Assembly (NCBI GenBank): GCA_030248225.1
Contig: JASANE010019190.1
Span: 81,114 to 145,113, forward strand
Direction of reading: 5' to 3'
From: Trileptium ribeirensis
Taxonomy: Eukaryota; Nematoda; Enoplea; Enoplida; Thoracostomopsidae
DNA: 64,000 nucleotides
Shown here in pieces: positions 24,851-35,911 of the stretch; position 1 is the stretch's first letter; every line of letters starts with the position of its first letter. The notes beneath the pieces are model-generated. The model searched no databases. It was not told the DNA's origin and worked only from the letters and a program-made list of their open reading frames with translations. The position numbers and the translations under genes were made by a program.

Positions 24851-25509
24851 TTTTAGAGTATATATATTGTGGATTCAGGTAAGAAATATGTCTTTACTCT
24901 AGCAAAACTTACAAACAAACGCAACATCTGTAAGCAATATGCTGATATATGTTAACTTTTAAACTTTTAGTACTACTGTTCATCTCTGCAAATATGATGA
25001 CTGTTTTCAGTGTAAGTACTGTATTGTTTTCAGAACACGTCTTCTGCATTGTCAAGGCACAAAACAGCTAATCGTTCATCCAAATTCCCTTTAAAAACAC
25101 CAGAATCATCTGAAGCAACTCGGAATATTGTAGTAGCATCTATTCCAACCAGCAACGACGAGCCTCTCGATACACCACCACCCATCTATGAAGCAGCGGT
25201 TGCTCAGTCCCACAGAAATTCAATTTAATATGTCTCTAAAATTTATGTCTATTTTTCATATTCATATTACTAAAACGGACTTACTTGTCTGACCACGTAC
25301 ATAAGTTTGTACATTTTATTATACAGTGCCCATAAGTTATTATTCTTAAATTTGAGACAAACCTCCAATGTATATATATTTGGAAAAAACCATATTCCTA
25401 ACATTTGTTTGTAATATAAATGACTTCACATCGCCAAACTTGAAATACTTAGGGAGTCGGATCCAAAACAGTATATATTTTAAACAATATTCGCAGTTAT
25501 CTTTACATG

Positions 25510-25578
25510 GAGCCGATGATGGTCGACCCTGCTAAGTAGCTGCGGCACTGCTTTAAAGGAATCGACCATCATCGGCTC
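25510..25578. other. Perfect 17-bp stem hairpin downstream of last exon
   Basis: GAGCCGATGATGGTCGA (25510-25526) and its exact complement (25562-25578) enclose a 35-nt loop, 280 bp after the stop codon. The mirror hairpin is at 35562-35630, also perfect. Could be a 3' UTR structure, a small MITE or a microRNA-like precursor; nothing decides between these. Confidence 0.6.
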
Positions 25579-25612
25579 TTGTCTTCACGGAAGTCAAAAC
25601 TTGATTCACAGA

Positions 25613-25689
25613 GCGTACGCTGCAGCATCATTGAGTCATACTCGGTTCAGAATGAGCCAAATGTGGCTCAATGACATTTTTGTGCGTAC
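25613..25689. repeat. Imperfect hairpin, small MITE-like
   Basis: GCGTAC..TCATTGAG on the left and GGCTCAATGA..GTGCGTAC on the right form a ~77-bp imperfect hairpin, 35 bp after the previous one. Mirror: about 35451-35527. Confidence 0.45.
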
Positions 25690-27049
25690 AATAGGATTTT
25701 ACAACTCCCGGTCGCTAAAATAACAATGCGTCGTATAAGATGTAACAAAATTTCCTCGCTAACACGGTTAACCTATCATCCTACTCTGTAATAACCAACA
25801 TCGAATCGCAAATCCTCGTTACAGAAAAATTGTTGAATTTTATTCTGTTTTTCTTTAATTGAAAACTGGCAAAACGGAATTCAAGTGCCAGAAATTATAC
25901 CTTGTACTCGAACAAAATTTTACAGCGATTCGATTCGTTGTCAAGTATGCATAGCGATTATTCAGTGTTCGCGAATAATTTTAATTTAATAGTGACGTTG
26001 TAAAGAAATAAATCCTATAATTGAGCTTCTGTTGTTCACAAACAAAACCGCTTAATTCGGATTCGGCAAATTTTCGGCTTTAAAACAATCGTGATTTTAC
26101 TTGAATTTCCGCGATCGCGGAAATCGTGTGGGAACATTATTTTCCCAAGTTTACGAATAGGAAAATGGTTTAATCTGGTACTGTACCAAGTATATAAATG
26201 TTTTCCCAAATTATGTTTGGTTCTCCGAATTAGGGGCACGTTACACCATTATGTGTATGTTGACTCTTCAGATTGAACATTTAGAAAACATTTTTAATAC
26301 ATATTCATTCGAAATTCTACCCTAAATGATAGATGCCCATGCTCCGTCAGGTTTTTGGGGGTGACTAGGTGGTTTCGACGGTAAGACCAGCGGAGTAACA
26401 AAAAATTTCCCTATTTGAATACCTTAAAAATTATGCTTTAGCTGCTTAAATTTAAAATTGCTGTTTTTCGCGCTGCTCGGCGACCCGAAGCTTAGCTGCT
26501 ATTACAGACATTTACGACTTAAACATTGGTTTCTGTTTGGGCGAAAAATTAAACTCTGGAGTCTTCCAGTGGCAATTTATTACGCCTCTACGTATATATA
26601 TTTTATACATTAAATTAGTAACGGTTTTTCAAAAATTTCCATTTCTCTCTATCTGGAAATGTGTAATGTAATTTAACTTTTGGAAAGAGGAAATTTTTTC
26701 TGCACTTTCCGGTTTTCTGCGCTTCGCGATTTTTTAGTTTCAAAAACTTCACATCGTTATTTTTAAAAATTTCAACAATTTCCATCCTGCAAGGTTCGCT
26801 GTATCTGAAAACATGTAATATTATTCGACGTTGGAGAAACCTTCGGAATGAGGAAATTTTTTCTCCAGTTTTTCAAATTTCTAAACTTCGCCGCTTTCTA
26901 ATTTGAAAAACTTCCTATTTTTCTTTTTAAAACTTTCAATAATTCTCGTTCTCCAAGGGTTGCTTTATCTTATGCCTTTCCAAATATTTCTTCACCCCTT
27001 CGCTGGATAAATTAGCAAATATATAAGTCAATCTAAGACAAATTTAATG

Positions 27050-27120
27050 TAAGGTCGGATTGAAGCTGAACCGTTTGGCTTCCAGTGTTGTACATTAGCT
27101 ACTAAGCTACTTAGAAGTCG
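27050..27120 (-). repeat. tRNA-derived SINE-like element (second copy)
   Basis: Minus strand shows an A-box-like TAGCTTAGTAGCTAATG (27093-27109) and a B-box-like GCTTCAATCC (27057-27066), with a body related to 16893-16964. Mirror near 34020-34090. Confidence 0.5.
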
Positions 27121-27774
27121 TTTCTCGGTTCTTAAAAAACCTCATGAAGCAAGTGAACAACGCATGTCGAATAACAAAATACTTTAGCAGACTGTTTCGC
27201 CATGTCGACAGATCCGGGTCAGTCAATCGGGTGTTTCCGTTCCTAAAATTGCCAAAACGTACTGTTTACCCAAATTACTGGACTTTAATAATTTCTACTA
27301 AAATCATGCAATGTATGCAGTTTATTATGCATTATGATTTTCACCCATAAAATTTCAAACATATTTCAATGTGTATATAATGAAATTATATAGCTGCATT
27401 ATTATGTAGGAATAATTTTTGTTCTGCTTATAGCGCTCAAATGAGAAGACGACTGTTTATTCAAACCTAATTTAAATAAACCAACCATACATTATATAAT
27501 GCACATTTTGTAAATTATCACAGATGCATATTATACCAAACAGCACGAACGAGTAGAAAAATCCCAACTTGCAACCGAATTTTTGGCGAAAATTGTATAC
27601 AGGTGGAACTGCAAAAAGTTAAAGGAATCCGAGTTCTTTCGAAAAAAATCTGTTGGCAAAACAGTCAGCTAGCCTTTACTTAAATTTTTTTACCAAGCTA
27701 CAGTGATCGGAATTAATTTAGTTAACACTTTTACTAATGAATGTGCATTTCGAATAACTTTGAACGAACTTTCC

Positions 27775-27850
27775 CACAGCGGCGTATTAAACGTGGAGCG
27801 TTTGGCTGCCAGCCTTGTATGATGGTCACTAGGCTATCTAGGAGCTGTAA
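27775..27850 (-). repeat. tRNA-derived SINE-like element (third, degenerate copy)
   Basis: Minus strand TAGATAGCCTAGTGACCATC followed by CAAGGCTGGCAGCCAAA and a degraded B-box. Same layout as the copies at 16.9 and 27.1 kb, and in the same orientation. Mirror near 33275-33350. Confidence 0.4.
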
Positions 27851-28578
27851 TTCGGTTCCTTTAGGAACCTCACAAGGTTCAATTATTGCATCGCGTCGCA
27901 TTGTAGGTACGCTTTTACAAATGTGTGACTATATACGAGAAATTCGACCGGTCTGATCCAACGAAAATTTGAAGTATATATTGAGTCCGTTCCCATACGA
28001 ATCGTATTGATTTAATAGCGCACGTCACTTTTAGGAGTCGGACGTTATATAGTTAAAAAGAGCCTTGCACCCTTAGGTTACGAACAAAGCCCGAGCTTAT
28101 TGCGTATATAGTGTTTACATTTATTCACACCGCATCATCCGATTCGGATCTGATTAATTTGTGTGTGCAATATCGAAGCGAATTGAACGACACCTAAGAG
28201 GTGGAAATACTTCACATACATATTCACGTACTAACAGGATCACATTGTGGCCTCATGTGGCGACAAAATCGAAGCACCAACGTCGCGAAGGGAGATCTCC
28301 AGCAACTCGCCGTCACCACACCCAACATTGCTCAAACTGTTAATTTAAATACATGATTTTATCGGTGTGCTATTATACTATATTATAGTACTACACCAAG
28401 TATCAATGCTGGGAAATGTCATACACGTTAATTTGTACGAACGTAACAATCTGTCATATACATATTAATATGAGTAGTAAGCCAGATTCAATAGTGAAAT
28501 CAAAGGCAGAGTTGAAACCGATAACAAACTTTATCTAAATCTTAGGCTTCGATCATAAAATGTAACCATAGATTTTGA

Positions 28579-28788
28579 CTACCCAAAAAGAACCAAGAAG
28601 AAATAAGTTATTAAAACAGATATTTTGATGGGTCTACATGTATTCGGGCATTTAATGACACTGGTCAAGTCTGACAACTGGACGCTTTCATCCACTGTAA
28701 GTGAATTTGAAACCGGGATCACCAGAATTTTATTTCGAATAGGATTCACAGCATAAGGTTTAGTACAATAACGTTCATCGACAGACAC
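28579..28788 (-). CDS. Possible C-terminal exon with a final hydrophobic segment
   Basis: Open minus-strand block of 70 codons (DERYCTKPYAVNPIRNK ..., two cysteines in CPNTC) ending in ISVLITYFFLVLFG and stop, like a C-terminal membrane anchor or GPI signal. A weak acceptor (..GCTTAAAAG) precedes it. The mirror at about 32322-32530 is broken by indels. No family recognised. Confidence 0.3.
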   Translation of the reverse strand: MSVDERYCTKPYAVNPIRNKILVIPVSNSLTVDESVQLSDLTSVIKCPNTCRPIKISVLITYFFLVLFG

Positions 28789-29397
28789 ATTCTTTTAAGC
28801 AGCGCATGTAAACTGAACCCCACAATCATGGCAAAGAGGAAAAATGAAACAATATTTACCAATAAACGAATCCATTATGAATAAATTATAAAGTATATAA
28901 TTGTTGTTTAACGACGGGGTAGAAACATGAACAGTCGATCAATTGTTTCTATTATCGCATTGTAAAATACCACTTCAAGCCTCAAAAATGTTGAACAAGT
29001 GTTATAATAAGGCAAAATACTCCACCATTCATGAAGTCCGATATGTAAAGTAATATTCATATTACATCCGATCGTTTCAAACTCTACACCTATCGTATCA
29101 TTCTATGTAGATATGATTATTTCACGTTGCATTAGTCCGTAAATTTGAGCTTACGCTATCGGAACGGATGTTGCAAACATATTCCAAGGTATATTGACTA
29201 TAAAATACGAAACATTTTTAATCCCAACAACCAATTGATCCACGTAAGATAATATTGTACGATTAAGAAAAATCATTAAAGTTAATATCAACACGTTCAT
29301 GAGCTGTTTTATACAATGTTAAATCAAAAAATAAGTCATTGAATTTAGCAACGTTTCTTATCATATCCCTTGGTGAAACATCGCTGTAATCTCTGAT

Positions 29398-29628
29398 TTA
29401 TCTAACAATCTTAAACTTAAGTAGCGCATTTGAGGGAATGAACACCTTAAACACGCCTTTTTTACGAGTTTTTATCAGGAAATCATTCAGTGCCTTGAAA
29501 AGGAAATTGTTCGGGATGAGAGAGAGGATGAAAAAACGTTTGACATAGTTGTAAAAATATATAAATATGGATCCTTGAGGCATTCTAAAATGGACATAAG
29601 GCAATAGCTCAGAAAGTTCACTTGCCAC
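29398..29628 (-). CDS. Possible exon, hydrophobic/basic, unknown
   Basis: Minus-strand frame of 76 codons (ASELSELLPYVHFRMPQ ... KALNDFLIKTRKKG) preceded by an acceptor-like CACACTACAG. The start faintly recalls the LLPYVRFPL block of BTB-BACK proteins, but the rest does not follow it. The mirror copy (31538-31735) has frameshifts. It has its own stop, so it is not a simple continuation of the 29835-30215 exon. Confidence 0.25.
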   Translation of the reverse strand: MASELSELLPYVHFRMPQGSIFIYFYNYVKRFFILSLIPNNFLFKALNDFLIKTRKKGVFKVFIPSNALLKFKIVR

Positions 29629-29834
29629 TGTAGTGTGCTGTGAACGTGAAAATATAACAACTTTGACTGCGGTTTAGCGTTTGCCAGAACTTCCTACAAT
29701 TTCGTGCTTTTAGGAACAAACTTATAAACCATTTATGGGCATGCAACAGTATCGATTGCCTTAGCAACTATATACTAAGTCGTAACTTAGAATTGATAAA
29801 TAAATTTACATTTTCAAATGGTAATAAGTCACAT

Positions 29835-30215
29835 TTAGTCATTTGATGTTTTATTGACAGCTGATCGCGGATGTTTCTCTTCCATTACACTAACAAGTTG
29901 CTTTAAATTCAGAACAGCCTCCGACGACTCCGTGTCATCAGTTTGCCGATTTAGTGTACTAGTTGTACTCGTTTGAGGAACCTTGTCCATCTGTGCCGTC
30001 AGCTCATTTGCAGCAGATTCAGCTATTAATTCTTCAGCTCTGCTGTCAACGCCAACAACAGCTTCCGATCCCGAAACGCACACTGATGCATCATCCTCAG
30101 CACTGTCAGTATTATCAGATAGGGCAATATGAAATTCAACGGACTCGATGTCACTCGAAGTTGTAACGTTAAATATTGATGCGATTTTGCGCACATTTAT
30201 TCGACCAAGATTAGT
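29835..30215 (-). CDS. 3'-terminal exon of an unknown gene truncated at the hinge
   Basis: 127 codons including the stop, opened by a good acceptor (TTCTATTTAG) and ending ..KTSND stop. The product is acidic and Ser/Thr-rich (SDNTDSAEDDASV, ESSEAVLNLKQL), a typical disordered C-terminal tail. It begins TNLGRINVRKIASIF. No start codon or further exon fits between it and the hinge 315 bp away, so the 5' part would lie across the hinge. Codon pattern and length argue for a real exon. Family unknown. Confidence 0.5.
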   Translation of the reverse strand, partial: TNLGRINVRKIASIFNVTTSSDIESVEFHIALSDNTDSAEDDASVCVSGSEAVVGVDSRAEELIAESAANELTAQMDKVPQTSTTSTLNRQTDDTESSEAVLNLKQLVSVMEEKHPRSAVNKTSND

Positions 30216-30530
30216 CTAAATAGAACATTCAAAAACAGAAATGAAACTTACATCACTGAGTAGACTGTTAAACAATATTAACTACTCAAAATTGGTGATT
30301 ACAGCGAATACAACATGGTACAGAAAAAAATGCATATTGTTCAAGATTTAAGGAACCTTAAACGAAAAAAATTAAAATACTTGATCAGGCAAGGCTTAGA
30401 AATCACAACAATACTGCAATCAGCTAAAAATTATAATAGCAACGTATACTTGGCCTTAGATTTAGCTTTACTGGAATTTTATTCAGTGAAACCACATTAA
30501 TACAGAGAATGTGCTTTCACAGTTAAACTA

Positions 30531-30712
30531 CAGTACTCGCCAAAAATGACCGTCGCATTTCGAGCGAGTCGCGAGCGAGTGGCTCGCTCGAGATTTCACA
30601 ACTATTTAAATCAAAAGAAAATTCTATTTTTAGAACAAATTTATTTTGAGCGAGTCGCGACCGAGCGTCGAGCGAGTCGCGAGCGAGCGACAGTCATTTT
30701 TGGCGGGTACTG
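30531..30712. mobile_element. TA-flanked Tc1/mariner-like MITE forming the palindrome hinge
   Basis: The element starts CAGTACTCGCCAAAAATGAC (30531-30550) and ends with its inverted repeat (30693-30712), one mismatch in 20. It is flanked by TA on both sides (30529-30530, 30713-30714). A TA target duplication and CAGT termini are typical of Tc1/mariner-type MITEs. Inside each terminus lie runs built from the units CGAGCGAG and TCGCGA, which are themselves nearly self-complementary, around an AT-rich core of about 50 bp (30600-30648). There is no coding capacity. The palindrome arms abut the element on both sides, so it is both a transposon and the centre of symmetry. The class assignment rests on termini and flanks only. 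Confidence 0.75.
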
Positions 30713-31001
30713 TATTTTCGTGAAAAAACACATTCTGTATTAATCTGGTTTCACTGAATAAAATTCCAGTAAAGCTAAATCTAAGGCCAATATACGTTGC
30801 TATTATAATTTTTAGCTGATTGCAGTACTGTTGTAGATTTCTAAGCCTTGCCTGATCAAGTATTTTAATTTTTTTTCGTTTAAGGTTCCTAAATCTTGAA
30901 CAAAATTTTTCTGCGTCTGTTGTCGCTTGTAGTCACCAATTTTGAGTAGTTAATATTGTTTAACAGTCTACTCAGTGATGTATTTGAATGTTCTATTTTG
31001 A

Positions 31002-31355
31002 CTAGATCTTTTTGGTCGAATAAATGTGCGCAAATCGGCATAGAAATTTAACGTTACGACTTCGTCGAGATCGTTGAATTTCATATTGCCCTATCTGACT
31101 GACAGGTCTAATACGTGTCGTTTCAGAATGGCAAAATTACTTGTTTAACGGCAAGACTCGAAGAATTAATAGTGTTAAGCCTCAAATGACTTGACGGCAC
31201 AGATGAACGAGACTCTCCTCAAACGAGTACAACTAGTACACTAAATCGGCAAACTGATGACAGGAATTGTCGGAGGCTTTTCTGAGTTTAAAGCAACTTG
31301 TTGCAGTGTAATGAAGAAAACATCCGCGAATATCGATGAAACGTCGAATGACTAA
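31002..31355 (+). pseudogene. Decayed mirror of the hinge-side terminal exon
   Basis: Aligns with 29835-30215 but carries many indels and substitutions. The frame is lost within the first few codons, and about 30 bp are missing overall. Matching islands such as GAATTTCATATTGCCCTATCTGA and ACGAGTACAACTAGTACACTAAATCGGCAAACTGATGAC remain nearly perfect, so the damage is patchy. Confidence 0.6.
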
Positions 31356-34300
31356 TGTGACTTATTACCATTTGAAAATGTAAATTTATTTATCAAACCC
31401 TACGAGACTACTCTGTTGCATGCCCATAAATGGTTTATAGCTATTATTAAAAGCACGAAATTGTCAGGAAGTTTCTGGCAAACGCTAAAGTTCCGCAGTC
31501 AAAGTTGTTATATTTCAGCGTTCACGGCGCTACAGTGGCAAGTGAACTTTCTGAGCTATTGCCTTATGTCATTTAGAATGCCTAGAGGATCCTCTCTATA
31601 TTTTTACAATTTGTCGAACATTTTCGTCCTCTCTCCGTGCCAAACACTTTTTAGAGGCACTTAAATGTTTTCTGATAAAAACTCGTAAAAAACATGTTTA
31701 ATTGTTCATTCCCTCAGAATGCGTTCTTAAAGTTTAAATTGTTGCGAGATAGATAGGAGGTACAGCGATGTTTCACCAAGGGATATAACGTTGCTGAATT
31801 CAATGACTTTATTTTTTGATTTAACATTGTATAAAACAGCTCATAAACGTGTTAATTTAACTTTAATGATTTTTCTTAATAGTACAATATTATACATCAA
31901 TCTGTTGTTTGTCACTTTTCGTGTCGATTCGATGTTTGCAACATCAGTTACCAATAGCGTAAGCTCAAATTTACGGACTAATGCAACATTTAAAAATGGT
32001 ATCTTCTTAGAATAATACGATAGGTGCAAGAGTTTGAAACGATCGGATGTAATATGAATATTACTTTACATATTGGATTTTTTCATGAATGGTGGAGTAT
32101 TTTGCCTTATTATAACACTTGTTCAACATTTTTTGAGACTTGAAGTGGTATTTTACAATGCGAATAATAGAAACAATTGATCGACTGTTCATGTTTGACC
32201 CATGTTGTTAAACAACAATTATATACTTTATAATTTGTCATTAATACTGATTTATTGGTAAATATTGTTTCATTTTTCCCTTTTTGCCATAATTGTGGGG
32301 TTCAGTTTACATGCGCTGCTAAAAAAATATCTGTCGATGATCGTTATTGTACTAAACCTTATGCTGTGAATCGTATTTTGAGAATAAAATTATCGTGATT
32401 CCGGTTTGAAGAATTGACTTACAGTGGATGAAAGCGTCCAGTCGTCAGACTTGACCAGTGTCATTCAATGCCCGAATACATGTTAGACCCAGTCAAAATA
32501 TCTGTTTTAATAACTTATTTTCTTCTTGGTTCTTTTTGGGTAGTCAAAATCTATGGTTACATTTTATGATCGAAGCCTAAGATTTAGATAAAGTTTGTTA
32601 TCGGTTTCAACTCTGCCTTTGATTTCACTATTGAATTTGGCTTTGTACTCATATTAATATGTATATTGTATATTGATTACGTTCGTACAAATTAACGTGT
32701 ATGACATTTCCCAGCATTGATACTTGGTGTAGTACTATAATATAGTATAATAGCACACCGATAAAATCATGTATTTAAATTAACAGTTTTTAGCAATGTT
32801 GGGTGTGGTGACGGCGAGTTGCTGGAGATTCCCTTCGCGACGTTGGTGCTTCGATTTTGTCGCCACATTAGGGCACAATGTGATCCTGTTAGAACGTGAA
32901 TATGTATGTGAATATTTCCACCTCTTAGGTGTCGTTCAATTCGCTTTCGATATTGCACACACAAATTAATCAGATCCGAATCGGATGATGCGGTGTGAAT
33001 AAATGTAAACACTATATACGCAATAAGCTCGGGCTTTGTTCGTAACCTAAGGGTGCAAGGCTCTTTTTAACTATATAACGTCCGACCCCCTAAAAGTGAC
33101 GTGCGCTATTAAATCAATACGATTCGTATGGGAACGGACTCAATATATACTTCAAATTTTCGTTGGATCAAGACCGGTCGAATTTCTCGTATATAGTCAC
33201 ACATTTGTAAAAGCGTACCTACAATGCGACGCGATGCAATAATTGAACCTTGTGAGGTTCCTGAAGGAACCGAATTACAGCTCCTAGATAGCCTAGTGAC
33301 CATCATACAAGGCTGGCAGCCAAAGCGCTCCACGTTTAATACGCCGCTGTGGGAAAGTTCGTTCAAAGTTATTCGAAATGCACATTAACATTAGTAAAAG
33401 TGTTAACTAAATTAATTCCGATCACTGTAGTTTGGGTAAAAAAATTTAAGTAGAGGCTAGCTGACTGTTTTGCCAACAGATTTTTTTCGAAAGAACTCGG
33501 ATTTAATTTTTGCAGTTCCACCTGTATACAATTCCGCCAAAAATTCGGTTGCAAGTTGGGGATTTTTACTCGTTCGTGCTGTTTGGTATAATATGCATCT
33601 GTGATAATTTACAAAAATGTGGATTTATATAATGTATGGTTGGTTTATTTAAATTAGGTTTGAATAAAACAGTCGTCTTCTCATTTAAGCGCTATAAGCA
33701 GAACAAAAAATTATTCCTACATAATAATGCAGCTATATAATTTCTATTATATAGCACATTTGGTAAATACTGTTGCTGCAATTTTATGGGTGAAAAATCA
33801 TAATGCATAATAAACTGCATACATTGCATGATTTTAGTAGAAATTATTAAAGTCCAGTAATTTGGGTAAACAGTACGTTTTGGCAATTTTAGGAACGGAA
33901 AGACCCGATTAACTGAGCCCGGCATGGTGTCGACATGGCGAAACAGTCTGTTAAAGTATTTTTGTTATTCGAAATGCGTTGTTCACTTGCTTCATGAGGT
34001 TTTTTTAAGAACCGAGAAACGACTTCTAAGTAGCTTAGTAGCTAATGTACAACACTGGAAGTCAAACGGTCCAGCTTCAATCCGACCTTACATTAAATTT
34101 GTCTTAGATTGACTTATATATTTGCTAATTTATCCAGCGAAGGGGTGAGAGAAATATTGCGGAAAGGCATAAGAGTAAGACAACCCTTGGAGAACGAGAA
34201 TTATTGAAAAGTTTAAAACGAAATAGGAAGTTTTTCAAATTAGAAAGCGGCGAAGTTTAGAAATTTGAAAAACTGGAAAAAAATTTCATCATTCCGAAGG

Positions 34301-34540
34301 TTTTTCTGACGTCGAATAATATTACATGTTTTCAGATACAGCGAACCTTGCAGGATGGAAATTGTTGAAATTTTTAAAAATAACGATGTGAAGTTTTTGA
34401 AACTAAAAAATCGCGAAGCGCAGAAAACCGGAAAGTGCAGAAAAAATTTCCTCTTTCCAAAAGTTAAATTACATTACACTTTTCCAGATAGAGAGAAATG
34501 GAAATTTTTGAAAAACCGTTACTAATTTAATGTATAAAAT
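31356..34540. other. Right-arm mirror of 26.6-29.8 kb, no intact gene
   Basis: Contains broken copies of the two small minus-strand frames (about 31538-31735 and 32322-32530), the mirrored SINE-like elements and the diverged AT-rich tandem repeat (about 34130-34520). Divergence from the left arm is highest just after the hinge and falls away with distance. Confidence 0.5.
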
Positions 34541-35911
34541 ATATATACGTAGAGGCGTAATAAATTGCCACTGGAAGACTCCAGAGTTTAATTTTTGCTC
34601 GCAAAACAGAAACCAATGTTTAAGTCGTAAATGTCTGTAATAGCAGCTAAGCTTGGGTCTGCGAGCAGCGCGAAAAACAGCAATTTTAAATTTAAGCAGC
34701 TAAAGCATAATTTTTAAGGTATTCAAATAGGGAAATTTTTTGTTACTCCGCTGGTCTTACCGTCGAAACCACCTAGTCATCCCCCAAAAACCTGACGGAG
34801 CATGGGCATCTATCATTTAGGGTAGAATTTCGAATGAATATGTATTAAAAATGTTTTCTAAATGTTCAATCTGAAGAGTCAACATACACATAATGGTGTA
34901 ACGTGCCCCTAATTCGGAGAACCAAACATAATTTGGGAAAACATTTATATACTTGGTACAGTACCAGATTAAACCATTTTCCTATTCGTAAACTCGGAAA
35001 TAATGTTCCCACACGATTTCCGCGATCGCGGAAATTCAAGTAAAATCACGATTGTTTTAAAGCCGAAAATTTGCCGAATCCGAATTAAGCGGTTTTGTTT
35101 GTGAACAACAGAAGCTCAATTATAGGATTTACTTTCTTTACAACGTCACTATTAAATTAAAATTATTCGCGAACACTGAATAATCGCTATGCATACTTGA
35201 CAACGAATCGAATCGCTGTAAAATTTTGTTCGAGTACAAGGTATAATTTCTGGCACTTGAATTCCGTTTTGCCAGTTTTCAATTAAAGAAAATCAGAATA
35301 AAATTCAACAATTTTTATGTAACGAGTATTTGCGATTCGATGTTGGTTATTACAGAGTAGGATGATAGGTTACCGTGTTAGCGAGGAAATTTTGTTACAT
35401 CTTATACGACGCATTGTTATTTTAGCGACCGGGAGTTGTAAAATCCTATTGTACGCACAAAAATGTCATTGAGCCACATTTGGCTCATTCTGAACCGAGT
35501 ATGACTCAATGATGCTGCAGCGTACGCTCTGTGAATCAAGTTTTGACTTCCGTGAAGACAAGAGCCGATGATGGTCGATTCCTTTAAAGCAGTGCCGCAG
35601 CTACTTAGCAGGGTCGACCATCATCGGCTCCATGTAAAGATAACTGCGAATATTGTTTAAAATATATACTGTTTTGGATCCGACTCCCTAAGTATTTCAA
35701 GTTTGGCGATGTGAAGTCATTTATATTACAAACAAATGTTAGGAATATGGTTTTTTCCAAATATATATACATTGGAGGTTTGTCTCAAATTTAAGAATAA
35801 TAACTTATGGGCACTGTATAATAAAATGTACAAACTTATGTACGTGGTCAGACAAGTAAGTCCGTTTTAGTAATATGAATATGAAAAATAGACATAAATT
35901 TTAGAGACATA

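Larger units (their letters stand above)
13009..25228 (+). pseudogene. Four-exon, four-pass membrane protein gene, left copy (frameshifted)
   Basis: Exons 13009-13206, 14222-14655, 16497-16615 and 25034-25228 line up one to one with the intact right copy and keep every splice site. Relative to the right copy, exon 1 has one extra G near 13033 and one base fewer near 13167, and exon 2 has one extra base near 14238. The frame is therefore broken if the sequence is correct. Exon 2 also differs in a cluster (LQQIVGH versus LNELLGP) that paired compensating indels would explain. Exons 3 and 4 are unbroken. Exon 4 has at least one silent difference from the right copy (ATC versus ATT in PPPIY). These could be real decay or uncorrected sequencing errors. 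Intron 3 is 8.4 kb because a retrotransposon sits in it. Confidence 0.65.
25690..28578. other. AT-rich spacer with diverged repeats
   Basis: No supported gene. Contains a diverged ~165-bp tandem repeat (about 26630-26960; shared blocks GGAAATTTTTTCT, TTCGC, ATTTTTAAAA) and two tRNA-like repeats (27050-27120, 27775-27850). A possible tiny 3' exon around 28103-28198 (HTASSDSDLINLCVQYR then stop) is too short to defend. Confidence 0.5.
1..30530 (+). repeat. Left arm of a ~61-kb imperfect palindrome
   Basis: The whole stretch is present in reverse complement at 30713-60993. Anchor pairs read directly: 1 with 60993, CRIPT exon start 1074 with 59916, membrane-protein start codon 13009 with 48047, LTR edge 19172 with 41930, last exon start 25034 with 36106, MITE edge 30531 with 30712. 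The sum of paired coordinates rises from 60994 to 61243 toward the hinge, so the right arm is about 250 bp shorter, by many small indels. Some segments (about 4.9-6.4 kb) are nearly identical between arms. The segment nearest the hinge is much more diverged. The arm runs off the left edge of the window. Confidence 0.97.

Noticed and set aside
24979..25014. A mini-exon between TTTTAG and GTAAGT just before the last exon
   Set aside because: It would leave a 22-bp intron and breaks the frame. The phase-0 join from exon 3 to 25034 is clean without it.
28103..28198. Small terminal exon (HTASSDSDLINLCVQYR then stop)
   Set aside because: About 30 codons, weak acceptor, and the two arms disagree on the frame by one base.
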